A stretch of 64,000 nt of DNA from Streptohalobacillus salinus (GTDB lineage Bacteria > Bacillota > Bacilli > Bacillales > Amphibacillaceae). Shown here piece by piece: positions 51,036 to 60,029 of this stretch (the first letter of the stretch is position 1; every line of letters starts with the position of its first letter). Made by a program: the position numbers and the translations under genes. The notes beneath the pieces are model-generated. The model worked only from the letters and a program-made list of their open reading frames with translations. It searched no databases and was not told where the DNA came from. Where the stretch lies: positions 155,804 through 219,803 of the forward strand of contig NZ_QJJR01000002.1 of NCBI RefSeq assembly GCF_003201605.1, in the 5' to 3' direction.

Positions 51036-51560
51036 TTATTGATTTTCATTCTTATCATCACGTAATAATGACTGTAATTTAGACATTCTTGGATCGATTT
51101 GATCCGTACTATCATTTTCTTCAACTACAGTCCAGCCGTCTCCAGCTGATAAAGCATGAGCCTCGATAACTTCCGGGTCAGCAAAGACACGAAATGGAAT
51201 CTCTAATAATACATTTTCCTTGATAAAAGGTTCTAAGTCAAGTATTTCTCCATCAACTGGATGAATTTCTGACTCATCTTCCTCCTTGTAGTACGTATCA
51301 ATGGAAAACACTTCTACAGTATGAATATCAAATGGATAAGGGACATCAACCAATGATCGTGCACATGGCAAAATCATCTTGCCCTTAATTGATAGGTTTA
51401 CTGTAATTAACTTATTTTGCGCAGTGGCTACACCAGCCACTTCTACTGAACCAACTTTACGGATATCATTATCCATTGATTCGAGCTCGGATACATCAAC
51501 TTCACCTTCGAAAGGAAAGCCCTCTTCTTGGCGAAGTATCTTCTGAATTGAAATTTTCAT
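51036..51560 (-). CDS. ylbN: DUF177 (YceD/YlbN) protein
   Basis: The 174-residue product has the family pattern of an N-terminal half rich in short strands (FEGEVDVSELESMDNDIRKV in its middle), ILPCARSLVDVPYPF near residue 85 and a DLEPFIKENVLLEIPF segment. A C-terminal DPRMSKLQSLL segment follows. In other organisms YceD/DUF177 is linked to 23S rRNA accumulation. It begins after GAGGTG at 51560 and is co-transcribed with rpmF from a strong promoter. Confidence 0.9.
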   Translation of the reverse strand: MKISIQKILRQEEGFPFEGEVDVSELESMDNDIRKVGSVEVAGVATAQNKLITVNLSIKGKMILPCARSLVDVPYPFDIHTVEVFSIDTYYKEEDESEIHPVDGEILDLEPFIKENVLLEIPFRVFADPEVIEAHALSAGDGWTVVEENDSTDQIDPRMSKLQSLLRDDKNENQ

Positions 51561-51588
51561 ATCTCTCACCTCGGAAAGCACAACGTTT

Positions 51589-51617
51589 ATTGTAAAAGGA
51601 AACTGACCATTTGTCAA
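51589..51617 (-). promoter_or_regulatory. Sigma-A promoter of the ylbN-rpmF unit
   Basis: A perfect TTGACA (51612-51617) and TACAAT (51589-51594) with 17-bp spacing lie on the minus strand, about 29 bp upstream of the ylbN start. Confidence 0.85.
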
Positions 51618-51674
51618 TATTTTTTCTTTACAGACGTTGATATTTTTAGAATCGCTTAACTTGCATGTAAATTA

Positions 51675-51683
51675 TGATACAAT
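51675..51683 (+). promoter_or_regulatory. Extended -10 promoter of tmcAL
   Basis: The plus strand reads TGATACAAT, an extended -10 element, 25 bp before the tmcAL start. It diverges from the ylbN promoter. The -35 region is weak. Confidence 0.5.
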
Positions 51684-51707
51684 ACCGCTTAGAAGGAGTG
51701 AATGATA

Positions 51708-52958
51708 TTGAAAGCTTTAGGTTTAATTGTTGAGTATAATCCTTTTCATAACGGTCACCTCTATCATATCGAAGAAAGCTTGAAAAAGTCAAACGCTGAG
51801 GTTGTTATTGCAGTGATGAGTGGTCAATTTCTACAACGCGGCGCACCTGCAATCGTTGATAAGTTCACCCGGGCAAAGATGGCAATTGATCACGGCTGTG
51901 ATTTAGTGATTGAATTACCAACAATTTTCGCCACCCAACATAGTGATATTTTTTCAACAGCCGCACTTACGCTATTAAATAAATGTCAAATAGACCACTT
52001 AATTTTCGGCAGTGAATCAGGGGATATCGATGCACTAATGGGTCTACAAAACAAGTTAGATGCTAACCGTTCAGCGATTAATCAATCGATAAAGCCGTAT
52101 TTAGATGATGGATTAAATTATCCGCTCGCTTATCAAAAAGCCGTCGTAGCATTGGGACTTCAATCAGATGAAAAATCCACCCCCAATAACATTTTAGGGT
52201 TGGGGTATATTAAGGCCCGAAATGCAATAAATCCAGACATCACTATCGGTACGATTAAGCGGAAACAAGCAGCTTATCATGATGGCGTCTTACAAACCCC
52301 TATTTCTAGCGCCACAGCTATACGCAATAGCCTCTTTGAAGAAACAAAGCAACCAGAAACGGCGATGCCTAAGAAGGCTTACCATGATTTAATTAGTTAT
52401 CGAACTCAAACCGGTCGTTACCACAGTTGGGATTTATATTATCCTTACATAAAATACCGTTTACTAACAGATGACTTATCGGAACTGAGAACCATTCAGG
52501 GGATGGATGAAGGAATTGAGTACCGACTCGTTCGTGCGGCTAAGCAGGCGACAACGTTTACCGAATTTCTCAAGATGATTCATACGAAGCGATACACCCA
52601 TACAAGAATTTCACGTCTACTCGTTCAATTACTCTTATCCATTAAAGCAGTTGATGTTGAATCACAATTAAATGCCCTACCAAAGCTTAATCAATTCCGG
52701 CTTCTTGGACAATCAAAACAAGGCGAACGGTATCTGAAATACTTAAAACACAGGGCGGATATTTCATTTTTTGGACAAGTAAAAAAAGAGATGCCGCCTC
52801 ACCTTTCACTTGATGTGACTGCTTCTCGTATTTATTACCAGCCGTTGATGGACACGTTTATCTCTAGAGAATTCCGCCCCCCTTATCGGGGCGATAATGA
52901 ATTAAACGAAGCCACTACTATTCAAACAGATATCACAAACGACAAGCCCTTTCTATGA
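51708..52958 (+). CDS. tmcAL: tRNA(Met) cytidine acetate ligase
   Basis: TmcAL (YlbM) makes N4-acetylcytidine at the wobble position of elongator tRNA-Met using acetate and ATP. The 416-residue product opens with LGLIVEYNPFHNGHLYH, containing the nucleotidyltransferase HxGH-like motif, then VIAVMSGQFLQRGAPA, and FGSESGD near residue 105. A TTG at 51708, 9 bp after AAGGAG, gives MKALGL, the family start. An ATG two codons earlier is only 3 bp from that site. Confidence 0.94.
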   Translation: MKALGLIVEYNPFHNGHLYHIEESLKKSNAEVVIAVMSGQFLQRGAPAIVDKFTRAKMAIDHGCDLVIELPTIFATQHSDIFSTAALTLLNKCQIDHLIFGSESGDIDALMGLQNKLDANRSAINQSIKPYLDDGLNYPLAYQKAVVALGLQSDEKSTPNNILGLGYIKARNAINPDITIGTIKRKQAAYHDGVLQTPISSATAIRNSLFEETKQPETAMPKKAYHDLISYRTQTGRYHSWDLYYPYIKYRLLTDDLSELRTIQGMDEGIEYRLVRAAKQATTFTEFLKMIHTKRYTHTRISRLLVQLLLSIKAVDVESQLNALPKLNQFRLLGQSKQGERYLKYLKHRADISFFGQVKKEMPPHLSLDVTASRIYYQPLMDTFISREFRPPYRGDNELNEATTIQTDITNDKPFL

Positions 52959-52971
52959 GCTTGTCGTTTGT
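52935..52971. terminator. Bidirectional terminator between tmcAL and ylbL
   Basis: A perfect 13-bp stem (ACAAACGACAAGC and its complement) overlaps the tmcAL stop codon and ends in T-rich sequence 4 bp before the convergent ylbL stop. Confidence 0.85.
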
Positions 52972-52974
52972 TAT

Positions 52975-54003
52975 TTACTTGCCGTGTGCGATTTGTAAAT
53001 CAGTTAAATAGTTTAAGGCATCATCAATCGTATCTACCGGCACGATTGCCATGTCTGACCCAATAGCTTCCGCTGTTTGTTTGGCAACCAAATAATTCGA
53101 ATGTTCACGACCTTCTTCATTCGGCACAAAGAAAATATCACACGCTTGTTTATCAGCGGCCACTACTTTTTTATCCACACCACCAATGCGATGGACAGAT
53201 CCATCATAATCGATTTCACCAGTAGCAGCGATGTTTAACCCGTGCGTAATGTCTTCTGACGTCAATTGATCATAGACCTCAAGCGCAAGTGCTAAACCGG
53301 CGCTTGGACCTCCAATATCGCCACTATCAAATACAACGTCTCTACTTAACTCAACCTCTCGATTAGTTACCAATTGAATACCAATCCCAAAATCATCAGC
53401 ATCAGTCTCAAAAGGTACGAGTTCAATTATTGTTTCAAATGATTCTTCATCCCTGATTACAGTAAACTTGAGTTCGTCATGAACTTGGTAACTTTCTACT
53501 TTTTCGATTAAATCATCAGCATCAACAATGGATTGTCCTTCAATTGCAATAATCTTATCACCTGTTTCAAGCACAGCTTCTGCCGGCATCCCCGCTAAAA
53601 CATCAACGACATAAACCCCTTCATATTCAACGTGATAGTCAACATTCGCTTGATCAAAAGCAACGAGCACTGACTTTTGTTGGGCGCTTTCCATCATCAT
53701 TAATTGATTTTTCATATAGTTATCGCGATCATATCCTTCCGGAAAAACTTCTTCAAGCGGATAAATATCTTGATAATCTGAAAATAGCGCAATAATATAA
53801 TTCAGCGGTGTCGCTCGACCGCCTCTAATGGTTACTAAATGCATGTCTCCTTCACTGTCATAACCCGCTTCAACCGCAACCACAGGGTTTAATGGATCGG
53901 CTGATCCAGGCTTATAAATGTAATAAGGTAGTGGTAATAAACTCCCAATCAGAATGACACTAATAAACACTAAAAATATTCCGTGTTTTTTCACCCACTG
54001 CAT
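52975..54003 (-). CDS. ylbL: PDZ and Lon-type membrane serine protease YlbL
   Basis: This SepM/YlbL family protease has one N-terminal membrane helix (about 8-28), a PDZ domain (about 125-200) and a C-terminal S16 (Lon-type) protease domain. The Ser-Lys dyad is S234 in GGPSAGL and a lysine in GGVDKKV (278/279). In streptococci a relative matures competence peptide, and in Bacillus YlbL cleaves YneA in the DNA damage response. The substrate here is not evident. ylbJ and ylbK, which separate it from coaD in B. subtilis, are missing. Confidence 0.92.
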   Translation of the reverse strand: MQWVKKHGIFLVFISVILIGSLLPLPYYIYKPGSADPLNPVVAVEAGYDSEGDMHLVTIRGGRATPLNYIIALFSDYQDIYPLEEVFPEGYDRDNYMKNQLMMMESAQQKSVLVAFDQANVDYHVEYEGVYVVDVLAGMPAEAVLETGDKIIAIEGQSIVDADDLIEKVESYQVHDELKFTVIRDEESFETIIELVPFETDADDFGIGIQLVTNREVELSRDVVFDSGDIGGPSAGLALALEVYDQLTSEDITHGLNIAATGEIDYDGSVHRIGGVDKKVVAADKQACDIFFVPNEEGREHSNYLVAKQTAEAIGSDMAIVPVDTIDDALNYLTDLQIAHGK

Positions 54004-54100
54004 TTGATTCCCTCCATTTCTATGTCGCCGAAAAGGTTAAATCTTTCAATCCCTAAGATTACCCCTCCTAAGCGAATATATGTTCGATTTTTATTTTAAA

Positions 54101-54131
54101 CTTAAACCGAACATAATCTGTTCAGTTTAAG
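54101..54131. terminator. Hairpin between coaD and ylbL
   Basis: A 12-bp stem (CTTAAACCGAAC with GTTCAGTTTAAG, one G-U pair) lies 9 bp past the coaD stop on the minus strand. The T tract is poor. A second inverted repeat (ATGTTCG/CGAACAT) shares one arm with it, so two pairings compete. Confidence 0.5.
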
Positions 54132-54139
54132 CGCACTCT

Positions 54140-55184
<1,045 letters not shown>

Positions 55185-55279
55185 ACGAATCACCTCTCTC
55201 ATGCGTTCTTCACTTACTGTTATGTAGATATTTCGATGAATACTTTAGTATCCTATCACAATTTAATCACAATGACAAA

Positions 55280-55308
55280 AAGACTTATAACCTGTTGTTA
55301 TAAGTCTT
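55280..55308. terminator. Bidirectional hairpin between ylbG and rsmD
   Basis: A perfect 12-bp stem (AAGACTTATAAC and its complement) with a 5-base loop overlaps the ylbG stop codon. A short T/A flank lies on each side. It probably ends the ylbF-ylbG unit before rsmD. Confidence 0.7.
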
Positions 55309-55585
55309 AAATGCCCATCTCATATTCATAATCCTTCTTCTTATCAAGCTTCTTACTCTCAAAGGTTGTCCGAATCATTGGTTTATGTGAATAAGCGACT
55401 TTTGAGACATATGCCAACTTCTCAAATTTTTCGTATTTTTCTTCAATTTCTTCTTGGTCAACATAAATAACGGCATAACGAAGCTTTCTGGAAACACTAA
55501 TTAGATGTCCATAACGTTTCAATTGCTTAATATTTTTCATATGCTGAAACCAAACAATCAACCCTTGCCTTTTAGTACGTATCAA
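55307..55585 (-). CDS. ylbG: DUF2129 protein YlbG
   Basis: The product of about 92 residues matches YlbG, a small cytoplasmic protein of unknown function. It has GLIVWFQHMKNIKQLKRYG, VSRKLRYAVIYVD and a C-terminal FESKKLDKKKDYEYEMG. A TTG at 55585 lies 8 bp after AAGAGG and gives the family start. A GTG three codons earlier overlaps that site. It follows ylbF by 17 bp, as in Bacillus. Confidence 0.85.
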   Translation of the reverse strand: MIRTKRQGLIVWFQHMKNIKQLKRYGHLISVSRKLRYAVIYVDQEEIEEKYEKFEKLAYVSKVAYSHKPMIRTTFESKKLDKKKDYEYEMGI

Positions 55586-55602
55586 ACCATTCACCTCTTT
55601 AA

Positions 55603-56040
55603 TTATGCACTACAACCACAACCGCCGCCAGTACTACAACCCTTTTTATGCTCAGTAAACAACGCATGTTCTCTTTCAACAATAATATCTTCACTGATTG
55701 TGTGCGCAAGCTGCTCTGTTACATCTTCTAATAAGGTCTGTAATTGACGCTCAGCCTGAGTAAAAGCAGCTACGGTGTCATGCATATCTATTTCACGTTT
55801 AAGTAAACGCGTTTCTTTTAAAATTTTGCTGTAATCTGGGTGATAACGTCCAAATCGCTCAATATCTTCATAGTCGATTTTCTTCTGTTCAAACGTCCGA
55901 ATTAATGCTTGGGCTTCGGAGTCTTTCTTTAATTGTTCTTTTTTATTTAAATAATTAACCATCGCTTCTGAGTGATTAATCATTGAAATTAATTCATCTG
56001 TTTCATCTAATAAATCAATAATTTCTATAGTTGCTAACAT
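55603..56040 (-). CDS. ylbF: YlbF/RicF family regulator of RNase Y
   Basis: YlbF (RicF) forms a complex with YmcA and YaaT that carries iron-sulphur clusters and directs RNase Y in mRNA maturation, competence and biofilm in Bacillus. The 145-residue product is mostly helical. It has a DUF964 region (about 20-115) and a Cys-rich tail CSTGGGCGC, which can supply cluster ligands. The ATG at 56040 is 8 bp after GGAGG. Confidence 0.9.
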   Translation of the reverse strand: MLATIEIIDLLDETDELISMINHSEAMVNYLNKKEQLKKDSEAQALIRTFEQKKIDYEDIERFGRYHPDYSKILKETRLLKREIDMHDTVAAFTQAERQLQTLLEDVTEQLAHTISEDIIVEREHALFTEHKKGCSTGGGCGCSA

Positions 56041-56258
56041 TAAAAACACCTCCACTTCTCTAACTATACCAGTATTTATTTGGATTGAAAAGCAACAGCT
56101 TACATTTCACAGAAAAAAATGTTTCAATCCTCGCAATACAGTAAAATACATTTCATAAAAATAATTATTTTCTAATTTGTTTTTCACTATCAAAATTTTA
56201 TCATACATGATATATTTCAATGAGAAGCATCATCAAAGACTTACTGGAGGGTTACGCA

Positions 56259-57317
56259 TTGCGCAAATTACTAACAAAACGACAATGGTCGCTGATCTTT
56301 GTTGGAATCATATTAATAATTTTCTTCTTATTTATATTCCCGGTTTCGTTACCGTTAGTATTTGGGTTTATTACGGCATTGTTTTTAAATCCAATCATTA
56401 ATAGTATCGAATCACGATTTAAATTGAATCGCAAACTAAGTACAACGCTTGTTTATCTTGCTTTTTTATTTCTATTTATTTTCATTGGCGCTTACATCAC
56501 AACCAACGCTATCACACAGTTAATTGATCTTGTAGAAAATGCACCAGAGTATATTTTACAAGTGAACGGTATGGTACTAGAATGGAGCCAAGACTTAGAA
56601 CGTGTTTTAGAAGACTTGCCCTCTGAATTCATTACAGAAGTACGTGCAAGCATCGAAAGTTCTGTTCAGCAATTAACAACCATCTTAAGAGCATGGGTAC
56701 GCGTTGATCGTTTAGCTAAGATTGTTGCTGCCATTCCCAATTATATCGTAAGTTTTGTTGTTTATTTGATTGCTTTATTCTTATTCATGTTAGAGTTACC
56801 TATTTTAAAAGCGAAATTCTATTCATTGTTTTCTGAAGATACATCTGAAAAAATCCAATTTATGAACAAGCGTTTAAAAAGTGTTCTTGTTGGTTTTTTA
56901 AAAGCACAATTCTTTGTTAGTTTAATCATTCTAGCTGTCACACTAATCGGCTTATTTATCATTATTCCAAAATACGCAATGATTATGGCAATAACTATTT
57001 GGCTAATTGATTTAATTCCGATTATCGGTTCGATCGCCATTTTAGCCCCTTGGTCAGTTTACATGTTTTTGACCGGGAACATCCTTATGGGGACTCAACT
57101 TGCGATTTTAGCAATTATTCTCTTGGCCATTCGACGCACCGTAGAACCGAAAGTAATGGGTCAACACATTGGCCTGTCACCGTTAGCGACGCTTATTGCG
57201 ATGTATGTTGGCTTAAAATTGTTAGGATTCTTAGGCTTTTTCATTGGACCACTCGTTGTTATTGCCTTCACTTCTGCCAAAGAAGCAGGCATCATTAAAT
57301 TCAATCTAAAGCTATAA
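56259..57317 (+). CDS. AI-2E/YtvI-like transport permease
   Basis: The 352-residue product is an AI-2E (PF01594) family membrane protein close to the YtvI branch. It has seven to eight hydrophobic helices, a long polar segment (about 90-145) between the second and third, and the family motifs LIDLIPIIGSIA near residue 250 and RRTVEPKVMGQHIGLSP near residue 295. YtvI is named for sporulation in B. subtilis, yet other spore genes are missing here, so another transport role is likely. The TTG at 56259 is 8 bp after TGGAGG. An ATG further upstream has no ribosome site. Confidence 0.8.
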   Translation: MRKLLTKRQWSLIFVGIILIIFFLFIFPVSLPLVFGFITALFLNPIINSIESRFKLNRKLSTTLVYLAFLFLFIFIGAYITTNAITQLIDLVENAPEYILQVNGMVLEWSQDLERVLEDLPSEFITEVRASIESSVQQLTTILRAWVRVDRLAKIVAAIPNYIVSFVVYLIALFLFMLELPILKAKFYSLFSEDTSEKIQFMNKRLKSVLVGFLKAQFFVSLIILAVTLIGLFIIIPKYAMIMAITIWLIDLIPIIGSIAILAPWSVYMFLTGNILMGTQLAILAIILLAIRRTVEPKVMGQHIGLSPLATLIAMYVGLKLLGFLGFFIGPLVVIAFTSAKEAGIIKFNLKL

Positions 57318-57342
57318 TCAAAGTCTTATCATACAATAGACA

Positions 57343-57370
57343 AAAACACGATCCGAATGGATCGTGTTTT
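57343..57370. terminator. Bidirectional terminator between the permease gene and ylaN
   Basis: A perfect 12-bp stem (AAAACACGATCC and its complement) with a GAAT tetraloop lies between convergent genes and reaches the ylaN stop codon. Confidence 0.88.
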
Positions 57371-57650
57371 AGCCTAGTTGCGCATTTTCATGCAATCTAT
57401 TTAATTGTTTCTCTAAATTATCTAGTAACGCTTTACCTTCCACTTCTTCGATTAAATTCAAGCGAACAGCAAAGTCAATTTCACGTGATAACCCAAACAT
57501 CTGTGTATCTAAAACCTCTTCATATAGAGGACACTGAGGCATCATTAAATTATCCATTTGTACTTGGATTAATTTCAATATTTTATCCGCATCTGCCTTC
57601 AGAAGGGCATAGGCTTTGTTAGCATCCGTCAGTATAGCTTTTTCCATCAT
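57369..57650 (-). CDS. ylaN: DUF1507 protein YlaN
   Basis: The 93-residue helical protein matches YlaN, with [20 protein letters not shown] near the start, [21 protein letters not shown] in the middle and [19 protein letters not shown] near the end. In B. subtilis and S. aureus YlaN is linked to iron homeostasis through the repressor Fur. The ftsW gene that follows ylaN in B. subtilis is not next to it here. GAGGGGG precedes two adjacent ATGs. Confidence 0.9.
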   Translation of the reverse strand: MMEKAILTDANKAYALLKADADKILKLIQVQMDNLMMPQCPLYEEVLDTQMFGLSREIDFAVRLNLIEEVEGKALLDNLEKQLNRLHENAQLG

Positions 57651-57792
57651 ACAAATCCCCCTCTACAATAGATCCTTCTTTTATTTATATTAAAGGTATT
57701 AAATAAAAATTGCAAGTCATTTCAAAAGAAGACCTTGATCAAATGATCACGATTATACAGTCAGTTTCGAATATATTCATCTACAAAAATAA

Positions 57793-57828
57793 CCCTTGTT
57801 AACGACATAAACGCTTCGTTAACAAGGG
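57793..57828 (-). terminator. Terminator after the small membrane protein gene
   Basis: A perfect 12-bp stem (CCCTTGTTAACG and its complement) with a 12-base loop is followed by a T-rich tract on the minus strand, 17 bp past the stop codon. Confidence 0.8.
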
Positions 57829-57844
57829 CCTTCTCTTCCGCATT

Positions 57845-58111
57845 TTAATCTCTCACTTTATTATAATAGTTGACACCAAATTGAGAACCTTCACTAACCA
57901 TGTCTACATTTCCTACATCTTCACTGTCATAGCCCGCTGCTTCTTCTAATGGAAAATCATCATGTTTTTTTAATTTCAGTTTGAAAAGTAAATCTTCTCC
58001 TTTTTCTTTCAAACTTGAACGACGCTCTGAATTAAGTAGTAATAAACCTGCACTTGCAGCCACCCCAGTAATCACGCCTGCAGCCATATATGCTTTAGTT
58101 TGTTTATTCAT
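57845..58111 (-). CDS. Small single-helix membrane protein, unknown
   Basis: I do not recognise a named family. The 88-residue product has a short basic start, one hydrophobic helix (about 9-27, YMAAGVITGVAASAGLLLL), a charged segment with RRSSLKEKGEDLLFKLKLKK and an acidic tail. The layout resembles YtxH-like general stress or envelope proteins, but the similarity is only in composition. It lies between ylaN and ylaI. A GGGAGGA ribosome site and its own terminator suggest a real single-gene unit. Confidence 0.65.
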   Translation of the reverse strand: MNKQTKAYMAAGVITGVAASAGLLLLNSERRSSLKEKGEDLLFKLKLKKHDDFPLEEAAGYDSEDVGNVDMVSEGSQFGVNYYNKVRD

Positions 58112-58232
58112 AATTCTCCTCCCTTTCCTTTACTATAAGAATTCCCATTAATAAGCGACACTAAACGTCAAGCTTTTTCTCTTTTTGATGAATTCCTTCT
58201 ATCTCTTCATTCTCATTTCACTTGATTTATGC

Positions 58233-58238
58233 TAAAAT
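58233..58238 (+). promoter_or_regulatory. Promoter candidate of ylaI
   Basis: The plus strand has TGCTAAAAT, an extended -10 element, with a weak TTCTCA 17 bp upstream, 60 bp before the ylaI start. Confidence 0.4.
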
Positions 58239-58298
58239 AAGCAATAATAGCAGAATAAACAAGTGAGCAATTGATTGACAGAAGCGGAGGAATATGAA

Positions 58299-58505
58299 AT
58301 GGATGTAAAATGTCCTATTTGCGATCGCATTGATGATATAGATTATAATTCACCATTAGCCAAAAAATTACGAAATAGAAGAAAGCATCTTTATTTATGT
58401 ACAGAATGCTCCGAGCGTATTGCTAAAAACACTGAAGCGCGCCATCGTTCTGGTGATTTCAAATTATATGAAGAAAAATATGAAGACGACCCTTACTTAT
58501 CGTAA
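58299..58505 (+). CDS. ylaI: DUF2197 zinc-binding protein YlaI
   Basis: The 68-residue product has two CxxC pairs, CPIC near residue 5 and CTEC near residue 35, which should form a zinc ribbon. It also has AKKLRNRRKHLYLCTEC and RSGDFKLYEEKYED typical of YlaI. Function unknown. The ATG at 58299 is 8 bp after GGAGG. An open frame upstream is not needed. Confidence 0.85.
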   Translation: MDVKCPICDRIDDIDYNSPLAKKLRNRRKHLYLCTECSERIAKNTEARHRSGDFKLYEEKYEDDPYLS

Positions 58506-58516
58506 AGGTCGTCTTC
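58482..58516. terminator. Bidirectional terminator between ylaI and suhB
   Basis: A perfect 10-bp stem (GAAGACGACC and its complement) with further inner TTAC/GTAA pairing spans the ylaI stop codon. It lies 16 bp from the convergent suhB stop. Confidence 0.75.
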
Positions 58517-58531
58517 ACATTTAGTTAGATA

Positions 58532-59335
58532 TTATTTTAGTTCTAAATAGCGACTAATCACTTCATCTACGATATCTGGGTGACCGGCAACGAGTGGTTC
58601 TTGTTTTAAAAAACTAAGTGGTGATCCGTCTGCTTGCTTTATCACACCGCCTACTTCATTATACAAAATGGCTCCGGCCGCAAAATCCCATGGATACAGT
58701 TTAAAAGAAACATAACCATCAACAATAGCTTCTGTCAAATATGCAAATTCAAGTGCAGCTGAACCATAGGTTCTAACCCCACGTACGCGCTTCACAAGTT
58801 CTCGAACTTTCACATCATCTACATATGGATTTTCGGTCGTCCATAATGTATTCATCATAAAAATTGAAGTCTCTAGCGTTTTTGCGTTAGCTATACGCTG
58901 AAGTAAACGCTCATTTTTATAGGCCCCTTGCCCTTTTTTAGCATGATACAATACATCTGCCATGACATCATAGACAAGCCCAATCTCACCTACATCTTCA
59001 TGAAAAACAGCTAAAGAAATTGAAAACAGTCTTTTTTGATGAATAAAATTCATTGTCCCGTCAATCGGATCAATGATCCACACTGTACCCGTTAGCGCTT
59101 CTACTTTGTCGCCGAACCCTTCTTCAGATAAAATGAAGTGACCTGGAAAGTGAGTGCGGATTTTGTTAGCGAAAAATTGTTCAACTGCCTTATCCATCTC
59201 TGTTACAAGATCATTTTCATTTGATTTCGTATCAATTTCTCGTGGATCATCAATACGTTTTCGAATCATTTCTCCTGCCTCTAGAACCCAGCTTTTAGCT
59301 GCTTGATAAACGGTTTCTGTTTGAAATTTTTCCAT
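58532..59335 (-). CDS. suhB: Inositol monophosphatase family protein
   Basis: The 267-residue product (YktC-like) belongs to the lithium-sensitive, magnesium-dependent phosphatase family acting on inositol phosphates or related phosphates such as NADP or glycolytic sugars. The metal motifs are intact: ILSEEGFG near residue 73, WIIDPIDGTMNF near residue 92 and the C-terminal YPWDFAAGAIL near residue 220. Its exact substrate cannot be told. It lies next to yktA, but yktB (DUF1054) is absent. Confidence 0.88.
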   Translation of the reverse strand: MEKFQTETVYQAAKSWVLEAGEMIRKRIDDPREIDTKSNENDLVTEMDKAVEQFFANKIRTHFPGHFILSEEGFGDKVEALTGTVWIIDPIDGTMNFIHQKRLFSISLAVFHEDVGEIGLVYDVMADVLYHAKKGQGAYKNERLLQRIANAKTLETSIFMMNTLWTTENPYVDDVKVRELVKRVRGVRTYGSAALEFAYLTEAIVDGYVSFKLYPWDFAAGAILYNEVGGVIKQADGSPLSFLKQEPLVAGHPDIVDEVISRYLELK

Positions 59336-59652
59336 AATTATTGTCCCTCTTTTCTTTTTTTAATCCTTCATTTTTCTTTATTTTAGTAATCAACGTTTCA
59401 CGACGCATTAACAAGGAGAACTTCTGCAATATATGTTAAAATGAAAAGTAGCGTTGCTATCTATGCCGGTATCATTAAGTGAAGCTACAGCCCTAAATCA
59501 GGCTGAACGTATTAAATCGATCAGCGATAGATTCTAAGGCTTGTTTCTAACCTGTTAAGGCACGAAAGCTACACTAGAATTTTTCAAATAAACCACAAAA
59601 AATATCATAAGTAGTGTCAGCTTTATCAATTGATAATTGTTTTTTTAATAGT
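59336..59652. other. Gene-free region between suhB and yktA
   Basis: No gene is evident in these 317 bp. On the plus strand there is a promoter-like stretch (TTAACA at about 59408, TATATG and TGTTAAAAT near 59435), a CAGCC/GGCTG hairpin at about 59487-59504, and a palindrome followed by seven T near 59640. This could be an unannotated short transcript. It is also where Bacillus carries yktB. Confidence 0.4.
59621..59646 (+). terminator. Plus-strand terminator-like hairpin
   Basis: A TTATCAATTGATAA palindrome (59623-59636), with the alternative CAATT/AATTG stem, runs directly into seven T at 59640-59646. On the minus strand the same region has A instead, so it does not serve yktA. The stem is AT-rich and therefore weak. 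Confidence 0.45.
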
Positions 59653-59931
59653 TTATTTACCGTTGTTCATTTTCAGGTACATTTTTTCAGTGCGTTTAGC
59701 TGTTTCGATGGTCTGATACAAGGAGTAACCGGTATCTTTTTCAAACTTACGCCCTATCTGTTTTTCTTCACCTTTACTGGAAACAACTGTTTTGAACGCT
59801 TTATATTTATCGATCAGTTCTTTGGTTGAAACGGCTTGATGATAACTTTTTTCAACAATATCTAAATACTCTACAACTTTTACCATTTCTTCAGTTGACC
59901 AATCCAAATCAATTGGGAATGAATAATTCAT
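59653..59931 (-). CDS. UPF0223 protein YktA
   Basis: The 92-residue cytoplasmic protein matches UPF0223, with YSFPIDLDWSTEEMVKVVEY near the start, SKGEEKQIGRKFEKDTGYSLY near residue 55 and a Lys-rich end. The function is unknown. It lies head to head with speA and has a GAGGTG ribosome site. Confidence 0.88.
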   Translation of the reverse strand: MNYSFPIDLDWSTEEMVKVVEYLDIVEKSYHQAVSTKELIDKYKAFKTVVSSKGEEKQIGRKFEKDTGYSLYQTIETAKRTEKMYLKMNNGK

Positions 59932-59976
59932 GTCTTCACCTCTTCAAAATTTTTTATGGCTATTTATATTTTTTTT

Positions 59977-59985
59977 TGCTATAAT
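59977..59985 (+). promoter_or_regulatory. Extended -10 promoter of speA
   Basis: TGCTATAAT, a perfect -10 box with TGn extension, lies 45 bp upstream of the speA start. The upstream stretch is T-rich and no good -35 is seen. Confidence 0.6.
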
Positions 59986-60029
59986 TCTTTTGCTTTAACA
60001 CACAATTTTTTCTATTAAAGGAGTTTATT

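Noticed and set aside
59614-59829. 71-codon plus-strand open frame over the yktA end
   Set aside because: Most of it is antisense to yktA, and it begins inside the T-rich hairpin region without a ribosome site.
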